From Melampsora larici-populina 98AG31 (Eukaryota; Basidiomycota; Pucciniomycetes; Pucciniales; Melampsoraceae), in the NCBI RefSeq assembly GCF_000204055.1, contig NW_006768768.1:477513-541512 (forward strand): a stretch of 64,000 nucleotides of DNA, in the 5' to 3' direction. The translations under genes were made by a program, and so were the position numbers. Of this stretch, positions 23,494 through 34,230 are shown piece after piece. The notes below the pieces were generated by a model. That model did no database searches. It saw only the letters and a program-made list of their open reading frames with translations, and was not told the DNA's origin. Position 1 is the stretch's first letter. Every line of letters begins with the position of its first letter.

Positions 23494-24299
23494 GCACAGT
23501 GCAATGCAAAGAGGAATTCATAGTAGACCCCAAAGATGTTGCTTCGTACAACATTATTCTTCTGAGGTAAGCACACAGGATCCCTCATAAATCCAAATGA
23601 AAATCCAACACTTGTCATACCAGAATTCTTTTGAGGGTGATTTTGGACTTACCGCTTATTCTACTTTGATAGCTCTACACTCGTCTTCTTTGGAATACGT
23701 GCTTCTTGTAGTAGACTGCGAACAGCTCAACTTGAACCTCTTTGACCACAGTCAAGTCCATCCTTTTCAGCCCCGTTGATGAGTAGAGATGAACAATCAC
23801 TGGATTTTTTTCCAATAAGTACATTCAAAAATGTAGTGAATGTGCTCTTAGACTTTACGCACTGTTCTTGATTTTTCCTGATTGGTGTCATCCTGCCTTG
23901 CGAGTTCCACTGCCAGGTCTCGGGATCCAAGGATGTTAAAGAGGCAAGAAAAATCTTTGTAAAGAAATCCCGAACTCAAGATCTGTGTGAGTAACCTTGC
24001 CCGCCAAAGACCCACTTAAACATTCTACCATTTGTCTTGTCTTTCTTGTTTTCTACTCAGGTCGTACTTATAGAAAGCTTCCATAAGCTATCAAACCAGT
24101 AATAGTATGAACAAAATTATTTTAACCTGGTGGTGGTAGTTGTTCTTTCCCTACAGTTCCTGGGATTTTACTTCATCGCATAGAAATATTCTCACCAAAC
24201 AATCAAAGTATTGAGAATGAAATACCCTCAGCGACTTCGATTTCCGTGATTCCTCACAGTTTTATACGTTTTATTGCTCGAACGCATAGGGAGTATATG
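23494..24299. other. No intact gene; probable decayed sequence
   Basis: Short frames only. Part may be degraded 5' sequence of the RING-family pseudogene that becomes readable at about 24300, but I could not align it confidently. Confidence 0.3.
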
Positions 24300-24930
24300 A
24301 ATTTATATCTTGCACGAGCCGGACAAATATATGGTTTGGGTATCTAAGACTGACCTATAGCTGGGGAGTTGGAATTCATGATCAAACATTATTTGGATGA
24401 CGAGGAATTCTTTTACGAGGTTGATCACTCGGTTGAAAATCGTTCGCATCACTGTAGTAGAATATTTAAAACGTGACAATTTGAAAACATATGAAAGATT
24501 ATGGACCATGAGTGTTCTTTGACGGCTTCAGTCTTTACTACCATTGAGATATCTTAAATCAATCGGACAAGATCCAAACACAGGTCGTGTCTGCCAAAGA
24601 GGATTCGATCTTTTTCTAACAGAAGGGAAGTTCTGTTGAATCGTGCTCCTGGATATTGATTAAAAGTGTTCATGATATCTTCAGGAATGGTACAACATAG
24701 AACCCAACGTGAAAACCTGTAACAAATGGGAGGACAGTCCTCTCTGGAGATGAATGTGAGTACCCTGTCATTTATCTACTTGCATATTGACAATTTCTTT
24801 GGAATGTAGTTGATGCCACTTTAAAATGTTGCAGCTCTTACAGAGGCCCTCAAGCAAGCTGACTTGATTCTAAACATCCGAATTGGCCTCAGGCTCCAAG
24901 AGCCAAAAAGACCCTTCATACTCCTACATC
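24300..24930 (+). pseudogene. Decayed copy of the secreted RING-family gene
   Basis: Reads as a broken version of the minus-strand gene at 35831-38279. From about 24302 the frames give YLAR-GQ-Y and IAGELEFMI, matching YLARDGQTY and IARELDIMI. From 24439 one frame gives VEYLKRDNLKTYERLWT, a TGA at 24520-24522, then QSLLPLRYLKSIGQDPNTGR, matching the intact gene closely. The TGA stands where the intact gene has CGA (Arg). Another piece near 24835 (LTEALKQADLILNIR) matches the later exon. Several further stops and shifts are present, and no RING finger remains in the visible part. Confidence 0.8.
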
Positions 24931-25349
24931 GATAACAATTATAGTCTTTCTTTCACCGTAGCATAGATCTCAAGGTACTTCAACCAACCAATTATCACAT
25001 CGCAGCCACTAATGGTTTAGGTTGATAGGCATCTGGCTGTATATGATCTTTTTCTCTATGATTTGTTGTTTATGACCGACTATAACCAATCGTAAATAAA
25101 TTGAATCTCACTACTTTTTCGCTGGAGAGATGTGACTGGAAAGGTGATATGAACGCAAACATAAGATTTCCTCTTAACGTGGGACAAGCGAACCACGTCA
25201 CGGCTCATGGAGTCAAATCCCGGGCACAAGCTGGGCTTGTTTGATAAAGTTTTGGTAGTCAAAAATCATGATGAGAATTGAATTTTCGAATCGGTAACTT
25301 TGGCAGATAAAAAGTCAAATATGACTCCTCTATGAAGTTTTATCAGGTC
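24931..25349. other. No gene recognised
   Basis: Follows the pseudogene; may contain more of its decayed 3' part. Only short, non-protein-like frames are seen. Confidence 0.3.
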
Positions 25350-25672
25350 TTATTCGAAGATGATCAAAAAAATCCTGTTTGAGTGAACATGAAGAAAGTC
25401 AGCGAAGGTTTGGTAGTGAGTGATATCAAGTCTAAATACGGTAAGGTACCCTTTTCCATATATCGAAGTCAGAACAAAAGACCAGACCGACGAAATCCAC
25501 CAGTGATCATGATGCCAATGGCAAATGGTAATTTCCTTTTCCTCAGCTAACAAAGAACCTGAATCAGTTCAACTTCAACCCCACTCCCGATTCCGAGATG
25601 ATGAGAACTTACATCTGATACCTCAACAAAAGGCAAAAGGCAAAAGGCAAATAGAATGAGGTAGTTTAACAT
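25350..25672 (-). CDS. Possible small secreted protein or gene fragment
   Basis: The ATG at 25672 opens a hydrophobic signal-like stretch (MLNYLILFAFCLLPFVEVSD) followed by a consensus donor GTAAGT. Splicing to the AG at about 25550 would continue with EKEITICHWHHDHWW and on to a stop near 25350, giving roughly 80 residues. This is a weak call: the acceptor is not certain and no homologue is recognised. It is transcribed away from the farnesyltransferase gene, with about 320 bp between the start codons. It could also be the first exon of a decayed gene. Confidence 0.3.
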
Positions 25673-25994
25673 TCTGGGGGTACCAATTGAACAAAGTTTC
25701 CTGCTTATTGTTCGACATGAACGAATCAAAAAGAAACAAATCAACAAATCAGAAGTTTAAAAGTCACTTCATCCGGAAATCACTCCATTCATCAATCAAC
25801 CAATTTCCTTCTACGGTTCAAACAGAGCGCATCAAAATCCAGAGGAACTGGAGCTCCTCATTTTAAATCAAGATGAGAAGCCAAGATCGTCTTCAACCAA
25901 CACTCCACAACTACCCAAACACTTTTCCACAAACCACAACTCAACTTTCTTCTTTTCTAATCATTCGACATAAATACATAAAATTGAAAAAAAG

Positions 25995-27515
25995 ATGCCG
26001 GTCTATCCATTCAAAAGCACTCCATTCGATGGAATCAAAACCGATACATCTGAAGATCAAGCAGAAACAGAACAAGACATTTTAGAATTATTCTTACCTT
26101 GGTCCTCAGAAACCCTGGTTAAAGATTCTGAAGTTTCAATCAACCAGACTCAAGAAACAAAATCTATGATCCAAAAACCAATCGAAACTTCTGTGTTGGC
26201 AAAAGATGCTCATGTTGAATTTATTAAATCGACTCTTAAAGAGATACCTACTCCTTTTACTGCATTAGATTCAAGTAGATCTTGGTTATCATTTTGGATT
26301 TCGAATTCCATGTCGATGCTCAATGCGCCTTTCGAAGAAACCGAACATAAAGCTTTAATCGATACTATCTTATCATTCCAAGATCCTAATGGTGGTTTTG
26401 GTGGAGGTCCAGGACAAAGTGCTCATCTAGCTTCTACCTTTGCTTGTACATTAGCTTTATCATCATTACTAGCTAAATCCGAAGCTGATCTCGTTCAACA
26501 AACTTGGTCAAAAGTCAATCGAGATGGAATGTATGAATGGATCTTAACTCTCAAACAATCTAATGGTAGTTTTCTTATGCAAAAGAATGGAGAATCAGAT
26601 GTTAGAAGTTGTTATTGTGTATTGATCGTTTCAACTTTACTTAATTTCTTAACACCTGAATTAGCCATCGGTTTACCTGATTTTGTTGCTGATAGTCAAA
26701 CTTATGAAGGTGGTTTTAGTTCTGGATCATCAACCCTCAAATCCCTCTCAAACAGCCAACCATTCGGATCCGTTCCTCTTGGTGAATCTCATGGTGGTTA
26801 TACTTCTTGTGGTGTACTTTCACATTTCCTTTTGAAAAGCTTATCAAACACGATTCCAATCACCTCGATCGACTATGAAGCTTGTTGGCGTTGGTTAACG
26901 AGTATGCAAGGATTACCGATCGAAGGTGGTGGGTTCAGAGGTAGAAGTAATAAATTAGTAGATGGTTGTTATGCTTGGTGGTGTGGTGGTCTTTTCCCTG
27001 TGATTGAGAATTTAATCCAAGAAGAAATCAATCAATCCAAAATTGAAGATGAAAAAGATGTATTCGAGTTTTCTAATTCGTCATACGATCGTCGAGGATT
27101 ACAAGAATATGTACTTTTAGCTTCTCAAGGTCAACCAATACCCGAAGGAAAAGGAGGACTACGAGACAAACCATTTATGGGAGTCGATATTTATCATACT
27201 CATTATGTACTTTCTGGTTTATCATCTTCTCAACATTTTCATCAATTCTCTTTAGATAAATTACAAGATCTTGATCGAAAGTTTAATTCTGAAATCGTGT
27301 TGAAGAATGGAATTAAAGGTTTAAATGAAACTGATCAAATCGGAATCGAAAGAATGAAAAAGATTTATTTGAATTCATTGGCTTGGATAGATGTGAAGGA
27401 AAACCAATTGGTGATTGGTTTAGATGAAAATCTTATTGAATCTATTCATCCGGTTTTTAATATTTCTAATCAAGCTGTTCAAGTCACTATGAATTACTTT
27501 TATTCTCAAACTTGA
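25995..27515 (+). CDS. RAM1: Protein farnesyltransferase subunit beta
   Basis: Beta subunit of the cytosolic CaaX farnesyltransferase, which attaches a farnesyl group to the C-terminal cysteine of Ras-type proteins, a-factor-like pheromones and others, working with an alpha subunit. A single intronless frame of 506 residues. The prenyltransferase repeats are visible in order: DPNGGFGGGPGQSAHLAST, KQSNGSF, QTYEGGFSSG, ESHGGYTSCGVLSHF, and GGGFRGRSNKLVDGCYAWW. The zinc ligands are present: Asp and Cys in VDGC, and His in VDIYHTHYVLSGL. The VDGCYAWW and HTHYVLSGL contexts fit farnesyltransferase, though geranylgeranyltransferase-I beta is the nearest alternative. The start at 25995 is the first in-frame ATG after a CT- and CA-rich leader. 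The gene symbol follows the yeast orthologue. No defects. Confidence 0.93.
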   Translation: MPVYPFKSTPFDGIKTDTSEDQAETEQDILELFLPWSSETLVKDSEVSINQTQETKSMIQKPIETSVLAKDAHVEFIKSTLKEIPTPFTALDSSRSWLSFWISNSMSMLNAPFEETEHKALIDTILSFQDPNGGFGGGPGQSAHLASTFACTLALSSLLAKSEADLVQQTWSKVNRDGMYEWILTLKQSNGSFLMQKNGESDVRSCYCVLIVSTLLNFLTPELAIGLPDFVADSQTYEGGFSSGSSTLKSLSNSQPFGSVPLGESHGGYTSCGVLSHFLLKSLSNTIPITSIDYEACWRWLTSMQGLPIEGGGFRGRSNKLVDGCYAWWCGGLFPVIENLIQEEINQSKIEDEKDVFEFSNSSYDRRGLQEYVLLASQGQPIPEGKGGLRDKPFMGVDIYHTHYVLSGLSSSQHFHQFSLDKLQDLDRKFNSEIVLKNGIKGLNETDQIGIERMKKIYLNSLAWIDVKENQLVIGLDENLIESIHPVFNISNQAVQVTMNYFYSQT

Positions 27516-28010
27516 TTCTGTATTTTAATCTTTTCTCTGAAAAAGTTGTCATCCTTTAATCGAGTTTTTCTTGAATTCTTCAACTTTTTTATGTCTTGAA
27601 ACAACTGAAATTGTAAATAATTCAATACGCTTCTTTCTTTAGGTCCGTTGAGGACTCAATCTTGTTCATATGTCTTAGAGTCAAATGGTCATAATTTGTT
27701 TCCAGACACACCATGGAGCTGAGCTTACAGGGTACGACGTGCCATTCTTTTGTCACTCAGCTTGAGTTGAGTAAAATATAGTGAGGACTTGGGAATTTAA
27801 CCAATGCTGATCATTTTGGAGTGAATACCAACTGATATGGGTATGGGTTATGATGACCCGGGTGAAGCTTATGCTTATAGTGAGTCATGAGGTATTCTGA
27901 AAAGTGTTTCTGCAAGTGATGTGGGGATTGAAATTTACCAAATCACCAAAAGATCATTTACACAAGAAATTCATGAAATCCATCAATCCCATTGAACTCG
28001 AACCACATAG
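27516..28010. other. Intergenic, no gene
   Basis: Contains the 3' end of the farnesyltransferase transcript and the promoter of the F-box gene. Nothing else recognisable. Confidence 0.5.
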
Positions 28011-29082
28011 ATGTCAGCTGATAGAACCAGTTTGATCGATTTACCAACCGAAGTAAGTCAGTCTTTTCTTTCTTTTCAAACCAACTTCACTTAATTCTGA
28101 AATCATTCAAAACTAAACTTCGAAATACCAAATCTTTTTCCCTATACAATAAGATCTTATTAGATATTCATTTATTATCATCATCCGAAAACTTACCTAT
28201 CATTTGTCAAAGATTTAAAGAAATCTTTCATCAATTTACTACCAATCGATATCGAGCCAATTATTTATGGAGAAAATATATTTTAACAGATTATTTATTT
28301 CAAGGAGAATTCCAATGGAAATCACAAAGAAAACATAAATGGGATTCTATTCTTACGAATCGATGTTGTACACTTGAAGTTTTAATGATTTTAAGAAAAT
28401 TTCATCAAGATGAATTTAAAGAAACTTCAAAAGATCTTATCTCTTCATCATTAAGACCGACTCGGTCACCCAAGATTTTCATTAGTCAACTTCCTACTAG
28501 ATTATTTAAACCAATGACATCTAAAGATCAAATCGAATTAACCCACTCGTTTCAGTACATTTCGATTCTTTTAAAAGACTTCAACGTTTCACCCAAACGA
28601 CTTGGCGGCTATCCTTTATCCCGTTCAATCCTAAGTGGCGAATTAAACTTTATTCGACTTTTCTTAACCTATGGAGCGAACCCATCAGATAAAGATAATT
28701 TGAGTATCATGATTGCTATCAAGACGGGTGATTTGAATTTAGTTAGAATGTTAATCGAAGTGGATTTCGTTCATCCGAATGAACTTGAAGAATCTAAAAA
28801 AATCGGTTTGAACTATCAGCTTGATGGTTTGAAGTCTCATAAGAAAATCAGGTTAGAAGATCGGGTGAAGGTGGTGGATGAGATGTTGGATAAAGCTTTA
28901 AAACGTAAAGATTATAAGATGGGTGAATATTTTATGGGTAAAGGTGAGTGATCTTTGTATAACTTGATGGTGTTTTGATTTGGTTCTGATTCTGATTCGA
29001 ATTGAACACTAATGTATGTCTTTGGTTTGGACTTTTAGGTGCTAGACCTACATTAGAGACTCTTAAATTAGTCGAGTTTTGA
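28011..29082 (+). CDS. F-box protein with ankyrin-like repeats
   Basis: Three exons (28011-28052, 28154-28943, 29039-29082) join in frame to about 291 residues. The N-terminus, spliced after LIDLPTE, gives an F-box-like segment: LPTEILLDIHLLSS and then LPIICQRFKEIFHQ. F-boxes bind Skp1 and recruit substrates to SCF ubiquitin ligases. The second half has ankyrin-like repeats: YPLSRSILSGELNFIRLFL, TYGANPSDKD, SIMIAIKTGDLNLVRMLIE. The last exon encodes ARPTLETLKLVEF. The domain order F-box then ankyrin is common in fungi. The substrate is unknown. The ATG at 28011 is preferred because it is the only one that places the F-box at the N-terminus with a consensus donor. Confidence 0.8.
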
Positions 29083-30579
29083 ATTCCATCAGTTCATTCA
29101 TGCATCCATTCATCATCATTTTCCAACCTTCATCATGTAGAATCAAGTAGCTATCACTTCATTTGACTTTCTGTTCTTTTGTTTCCCCCCCTAGATCACT
29201 TTTAATGTTTTGCATATCTCATTGACATTTTATAAGAATTTTGATTGCATATATGTCTTATCTATTTTTTCAATCATATCATTTACTGAACTTACAGGAA
29301 GTACATAGGTCTGTAGATCTGGTTTAAAGATGAGGTAGGTTTCCATGTATATCAAGGAATAAGCTTGGTTATCTGTAGTGTCACGATTCCACGAACTTTA
29401 GATCTGTTGCATTTGGTTGAGAACTTGAGAGTGAGACTGATTTGCAAAAGAATCAATCAGAACAGATCAGAACTTAAGAAGACAATTGAATTTAATTCAA
29501 AAATGAAGATTTGAGAAATGTATGTAGTTTAGATCTAAGTTGCATATCGTTAAGTTTTAGTTTCAGTTCTAGAACTTCATTCTCACGTGATTTGGAATTC
29601 TATACTTTTTAAACTGGTTTTGTAAAAGTCTAAATTCGATTTCAGATTAAATTTAAGTATGTTTAAGTATCAATCTAAACTTAATGTTTGGTTATGTACA
29701 ATTCTCAGATTTAAAACGACTTCTCTCTTCTTGATCTAGTGTTTCAAGTTCCTTCCGATCCTGGTGTAAACTTGAAAATTTAATACTTTTTAAATAAATC
29801 TTTGATTTCATCATTTTCAACTCTTCAACCGAAAGAAAACGTCGATCATCGTCATATCAATAATTTTGAACCTTTCGTGTTCTCTCAATCTTTTTAATTG
29901 GTAAAACTAGGGAGAACTCTTTATTTAATTTAAACCAAAAGTTAGTGATAAAACCCCTTAAGGGGAGGGTTTCCTTAAAAGTCTTTTAATCGTTTTAAAC
30001 AACTCTTTTTTTTTTGGAAAGATTTGGTTAAATTTTGTCAAGTTGAATTTCGATCGAAAATCGTTCGTAATTCAAATCGATCGAGTTTTGTGTGTTTTGA
30101 AAGTTTTCCAAAATTGATTTTGTTTGCTACAACCCACACTTTTTTTGGTTTTTTGTTCATTTTCGATTTTGATTTTTAATTCTACTAAAACCCAATCATC
30201 CATTCATCAAACCTCGAATCATAAAGTCAAAGTTAGTATTTTTAAAACTTCATTCGGTTTGATTAAAATCACTTTATTCTTTTTCTCTTTTTATTCTCTT
30301 GATTTTAAGACTTTTCAATTCTTTTGATGATCAATTGTTAAATTTCATGAACCCCACCAAGCTTTTGGATTCTGATTGTGAACTGAATTTAAATTGGTTC
30401 AACTGATTTTCTTAATCCTCAAACTGATTCTCGATTTATCTCTTTTTCTCGATCATCATCTCAGTGTGGAACAGTAATCCGAATCAGGTAAACTATATCA
30501 TCTCAACTCTCTTCACCACTCCAAACTCAACAAACACTCATCCTCACATCCTCACTCACTCCTACACTTCTGACACTGA
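29083..30579. other. AT-rich intergenic; probable 5' leader of the next gene
   Basis: Long AT-rich stretch with T-tracts and no protein-like frame. The last 250 bp become CT- and CA-rich, as in fungal leaders, and include a possible exon ending AATCCGAATCAG followed by GTAAAC (about 30460-30486). The true 5' exon of the BED-HIUase gene should lie here. Confidence 0.4.
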
Positions 30580-32097
30580 CTTGATCATCTTCATCAGCCT
30601 AATCACCTCTCCAGTCCTCAGTCCAACTTACCTTCAACTGCTCCCATCACCTTGACCTCCAACCCCACCCATGATTCAGCATCATCGCCCTCGATCGATT
30701 CACCTAATCCAACTTCAATCGATAAGGATCCAACCGAACCTATCATCTCACCTGATCCACACTTGAACGATCTACCAGTCCCATCACCCAGTGAGACTAA
30801 CAATTTCTTCAAACAGTCTACCTCCAATGACCAACTCAGTCGATTCACAAACGCACCAGGAGGAGGTATAGGCATTGAAAAGAGTCCTTCGAACACGTCT
30901 TCTAATCAATCTCAATCTGCGGTACATCCATTCCTTAAACAACAAGATCATCAAGCCTCCAATACTAGTCCGTTCAATGCTGCTGCCATCAAAAACAATC
31001 AACAGAGTAGTCCTACTCTCATCGGACCTGGATCTCCTTCTAGTGCGAAGTTCAAAACCCGTTCGGTGAGTTTGGAATGCTTGACCTTTACATATCTCAT
31101 AATCAAGTCCCTCATTCCCTTTTTCTTCTGGCTTTCTCTCTCTCTCCTTAGCAAGGAGGAAGACCAAAGGATGCGGTTTGGGTCTATTTCCATACCAATG
31201 GAAATGGAACCGACGAACGCGCCACCTGTAAATATTGTGGATGGCACGTTGAGAGACCAAAGGCCTTTAGGATGAGAGATCATGTGGCCCAATGTGCACA
31301 GATTGATCCAGTCAGAAGGGCTGAAATGTCACAATTGATCGCTCTTAAGGAAGCGGCTGCTGCTGCTAAACAGGAAGAGAAGGCGAATGCGACGACGACG
31401 GCTTCCACGGTTGAACTTGGTTCGGCGCCTAAGAAGAAGAAAGTCGATCATCCGGTGATTCCGTGAGTGGTTTAATCATCTGATCTGACTAGGAAAAGGT
31501 GAAGAGTGTTGGAATTGCTTTGATTGACCTGTTTTGGATTTGGTAGACGGCCTGTTTTTGCAACTGGCAAAAGTCCAGTCACTTGTCATGGTAAGTCATG
31601 ATCCTAACCTGATCACTCAAGGATGAATCATTTGGAAAGAGTTTGACTGAATTTGGATTATTTTTGCGGGTTCCATTAGTTCTTGATGCGACATCTGGTA
31701 AACCGGGTGATGAGATGGGGATCCGATTAGATCGATTGACGTCCAATGGATTCGTTTTGATCGCTAATGGAACAACTGATCATGATGGAAGATGTAATAC
31801 ACTTTTACCTGGTGGATCTCGACCTGAGATTGGAATTTATAAAGTCACTTTCTTTAGTAATGAATGTAAGATTGATTTAAGCCTTTCTTTTGAATCTGGA
31901 TTGTAGAAAAAACAAAGAAAGAATTGAATTGATGATTGTTTTTTTTGGTTTCTTACAAAAAAGTTTATCAAAAGAGAGGAATCGTTTCGTTTTATCCGTT
32001 TGTGGAAATCACCTTTGAAGTTAAAGATCCAACTGAACATTATCATATTCCATTACTCTTGAGTCCTTATTCATTCTCGACTTATCGTGGATCTTGA
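30580..32097 (+). CDS. BED zinc finger fused to 5-hydroxyisourate hydrolase
   Basis: Exons to 31065, then 31152-31462, 31547-31590, 31680-31865 and 31964-32097, join without any frame break (363 codons from 30652 alone). The first exon is Ser/Pro/Asn-rich. The second encodes a BED-type zinc finger: AVWVYFH, then TCKYCGWHV and RMRDHVAQC. The last three encode a transthyretin-like HIU hydrolase (uric-acid degradation, converting 5-hydroxyisourate to OHCU): SPVTCHVLDATSGKPG with the active-site His, FVLIANGTT, YPFVEITFEV, and the C-terminal signature HYHIPLLLSPYSFSTYRGS. No ATG precedes the hydrolase part in its own exon, so the fusion is likely real. The frame is open to 30580 but has no ATG there, so the true start lies in an upstream exon that I could not fix. 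Confidence 0.8.
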
Positions 32098-33839
32098 AAG
32101 CCGAAAAAGAAATTTCGAAGATCAAGTCGATAATTCCTGAATTCAAAGAATATATATATATATACGTGTGTGTGTGTGTGTTTTGTATGTATAGAGATGA
32201 TGGACCATTTGATGATGATGATGTGGGATGCGGGTGAATTGGTTTGAGAACTTTTCTTTTTTCTTTCTCTCTATCTCTTTGTTTTGAAAAGAAAGAGAGT
32301 TTCAATGAGATTGTAGTGTGTCTATTGTGATTTTGTTTGTTTCTATGTAGTAGGTTTATCATACAATCAATACCATTCTAAACAAAAAAACAGAAAAGAA
32401 AAGAAATTCAATTAAGAATGTGATGTTTATGTATGTAAACCTTTGTGTGAGGGAGTTGGTTTTGTTGGTGGAATTTTGGAGTTAGAGATCAATGATCAAA
32501 TTGATGTGTGTAGTTGATCCAATCAGATCAAAGTGAGATTTGATGAAAACCTATTAATGAGGCACTTGAGATGAAGGTTTTCCACAACCAGAACAAATGT
32601 GTTTTTCAAAGGGTTTGAGTTTAGTTTGTTTGATGAAGTTTTGAAACATTGATTGGGTTTTGAGATTTATAAAAGTTTGTGGTATTGGTATTGTTTGGAC
32701 AGAAGGATATATATAAGAACTCCTCAGACAAAATCTATGAAAGAAGTCATCAAAACTGATCAGAACTGATAACTGAGTATGATAAATATGATAAAAAAAA
32801 GAGGAATCAGATTGAGAATGATGAAGTTGTTTATGTTGCAAATAGGATTCTTGTTTGGGAAGGTGTGGTGGGAAAGGGAAAGTAAGATGATGAAATACAT
32901 ATGATAAGTATTTTAGCATGAGGAAATTCAAAAGTGAGAGTATAATGCTCAGACTTATGTGGTCTTGCCAATTGGTGACTAGTAAATGGGATTGGGTATC
33001 ATGGTGCCACTGCTCCTCTTGTGAACTGTGGTATAGGATTATGTAAGAGTGTAAACTGTAAAAGTGGTAAGGAGCTTAGAAATTTTTGACAAGTGTTTGG
33101 TTTTTTTAGAAATAGATTTGATAATGAAAGTGTGTATAAAGATGTGATTACATAAGTGAAACAGTTACTATAGTTCTAGTGAGAATCTAATCTCACCTCT
33201 ACCTCACCCTTTGGTTATAAAAAAAATTGATTGATTTATATTAATGTCTTTTGTACTTTTGAAATTGATTTAATCGAATGAATTACTTTTTTGTGTTTAC
33301 TGTGAAGAAAAGGGTTTAGTTCAAAGTATCAGTACATATGTGAGGGAGATATCTTGATGAGGATGGTTTCAAAGAGTAATGGATCAATCTGGTTTGAAAA
33401 ACTGATTGGGTTAATCATCGGACTGGGTCTGGAGTAGGTTAAAGTATGGCTTAGAAATGGAAAGGGTTTGAGTGAAAATTAAATTAGGTTGGTTTGGTCT
33501 GGCTGCCTGATGATGTGAAAATAGGGTAAGGATACAAGTCAGCCCTGTCAGCCCTGGGTACATGGTACATATACATGTACCCCAAACTAACTTAGAATAT
33601 ACAATTTCTACTTATAAACCTAATTACATGTACATACAGCTTACAAAACACATGTAACATGTAATAGAACATATACAAACATCAATTACATATACATATA
33701 CATTTAAAATCATATGTAATATGTAATAAAACACCAATTACACCTCATAACTCAGTGTCAAGAGTTAAAATGCTTATACTACATAAATTACATAACATGT
33801 ATATGTAATTATGTAGTATTAATAATCATAACTAAGAGT
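32098..33839. other. No gene recognised; microsatellite and low-complexity DNA
   Basis: The 3' flank of the fusion gene followed by AT-rich DNA. A minus-strand 125-codon frame (32931-32554) is low in complexity and not called. Between 33540 and 33840 the sequence is dominated by TACATGTA- and CATATGTAAT-like words. Confidence 0.4.
32151..32180 (+). repeat. TA/TG microsatellite
   Basis: A run of TA dinucleotides followed by GTGTGTGTGTG, about 30 bp in all, in the 3' flank of the BED-HIUase gene. Confidence 0.9.
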
Positions 33840-34120
33840 AATGATTAAACCTTAAACCACAGTAGTGATACAAACAAATATCACTAAAGTTAGGTTTGGA
33901 GCGGAGAGTATATAAACTCCTCCTCTCTTAGCCTTCAGAGAGTTCCCCCAAGCTTTTTTATTACACATTAATTTTTGAAGTAACATCAAGAGTCTTATAA
34001 TAATAAGACTAGTGATACACTTCTTTAATTTTAATCAGCTTCCTGATTAAAAGTAAGTAATACTTCCTTCACTCCCTGGATCCTCTACTTCCCCCAAGTA
34101 GAAATTATTGTAGGTTGGTG
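33840..34120 (+). mobile_element. Possible solo LTR
   Basis: A promoter-like core with a TATA box (GAGTATATAAACTCC, about 33908-33922) is followed by CT-rich sequence, then an end with TTGTAGGTTGGTGACCTTCC, which could be an LTR-to-primer-binding-site junction. Downstream (34113-34230) TTGGTGAC-TT-AGAACAAC words recur about four times. No second copy exists in the window, so this is tentative. Confidence 0.3.
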
Positions 34121-34230
34121 ACCTTCCAACAACCCAAGGCTAGTGACCTACGTACAATTACTTTCTGGTTGGTGACCTTAAGAACAACCCCAAGTTGGTG
34201 ACTTTAAGAACAACCAGAGTAGTGACCTTT

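Noticed and set aside
32554..32931. 125-codon minus-strand ORF ending with HICSGCGKP
   Set aside because: Low complexity, and only the last 20 residues look protein-like; a two-cysteine motif alone is not enough.
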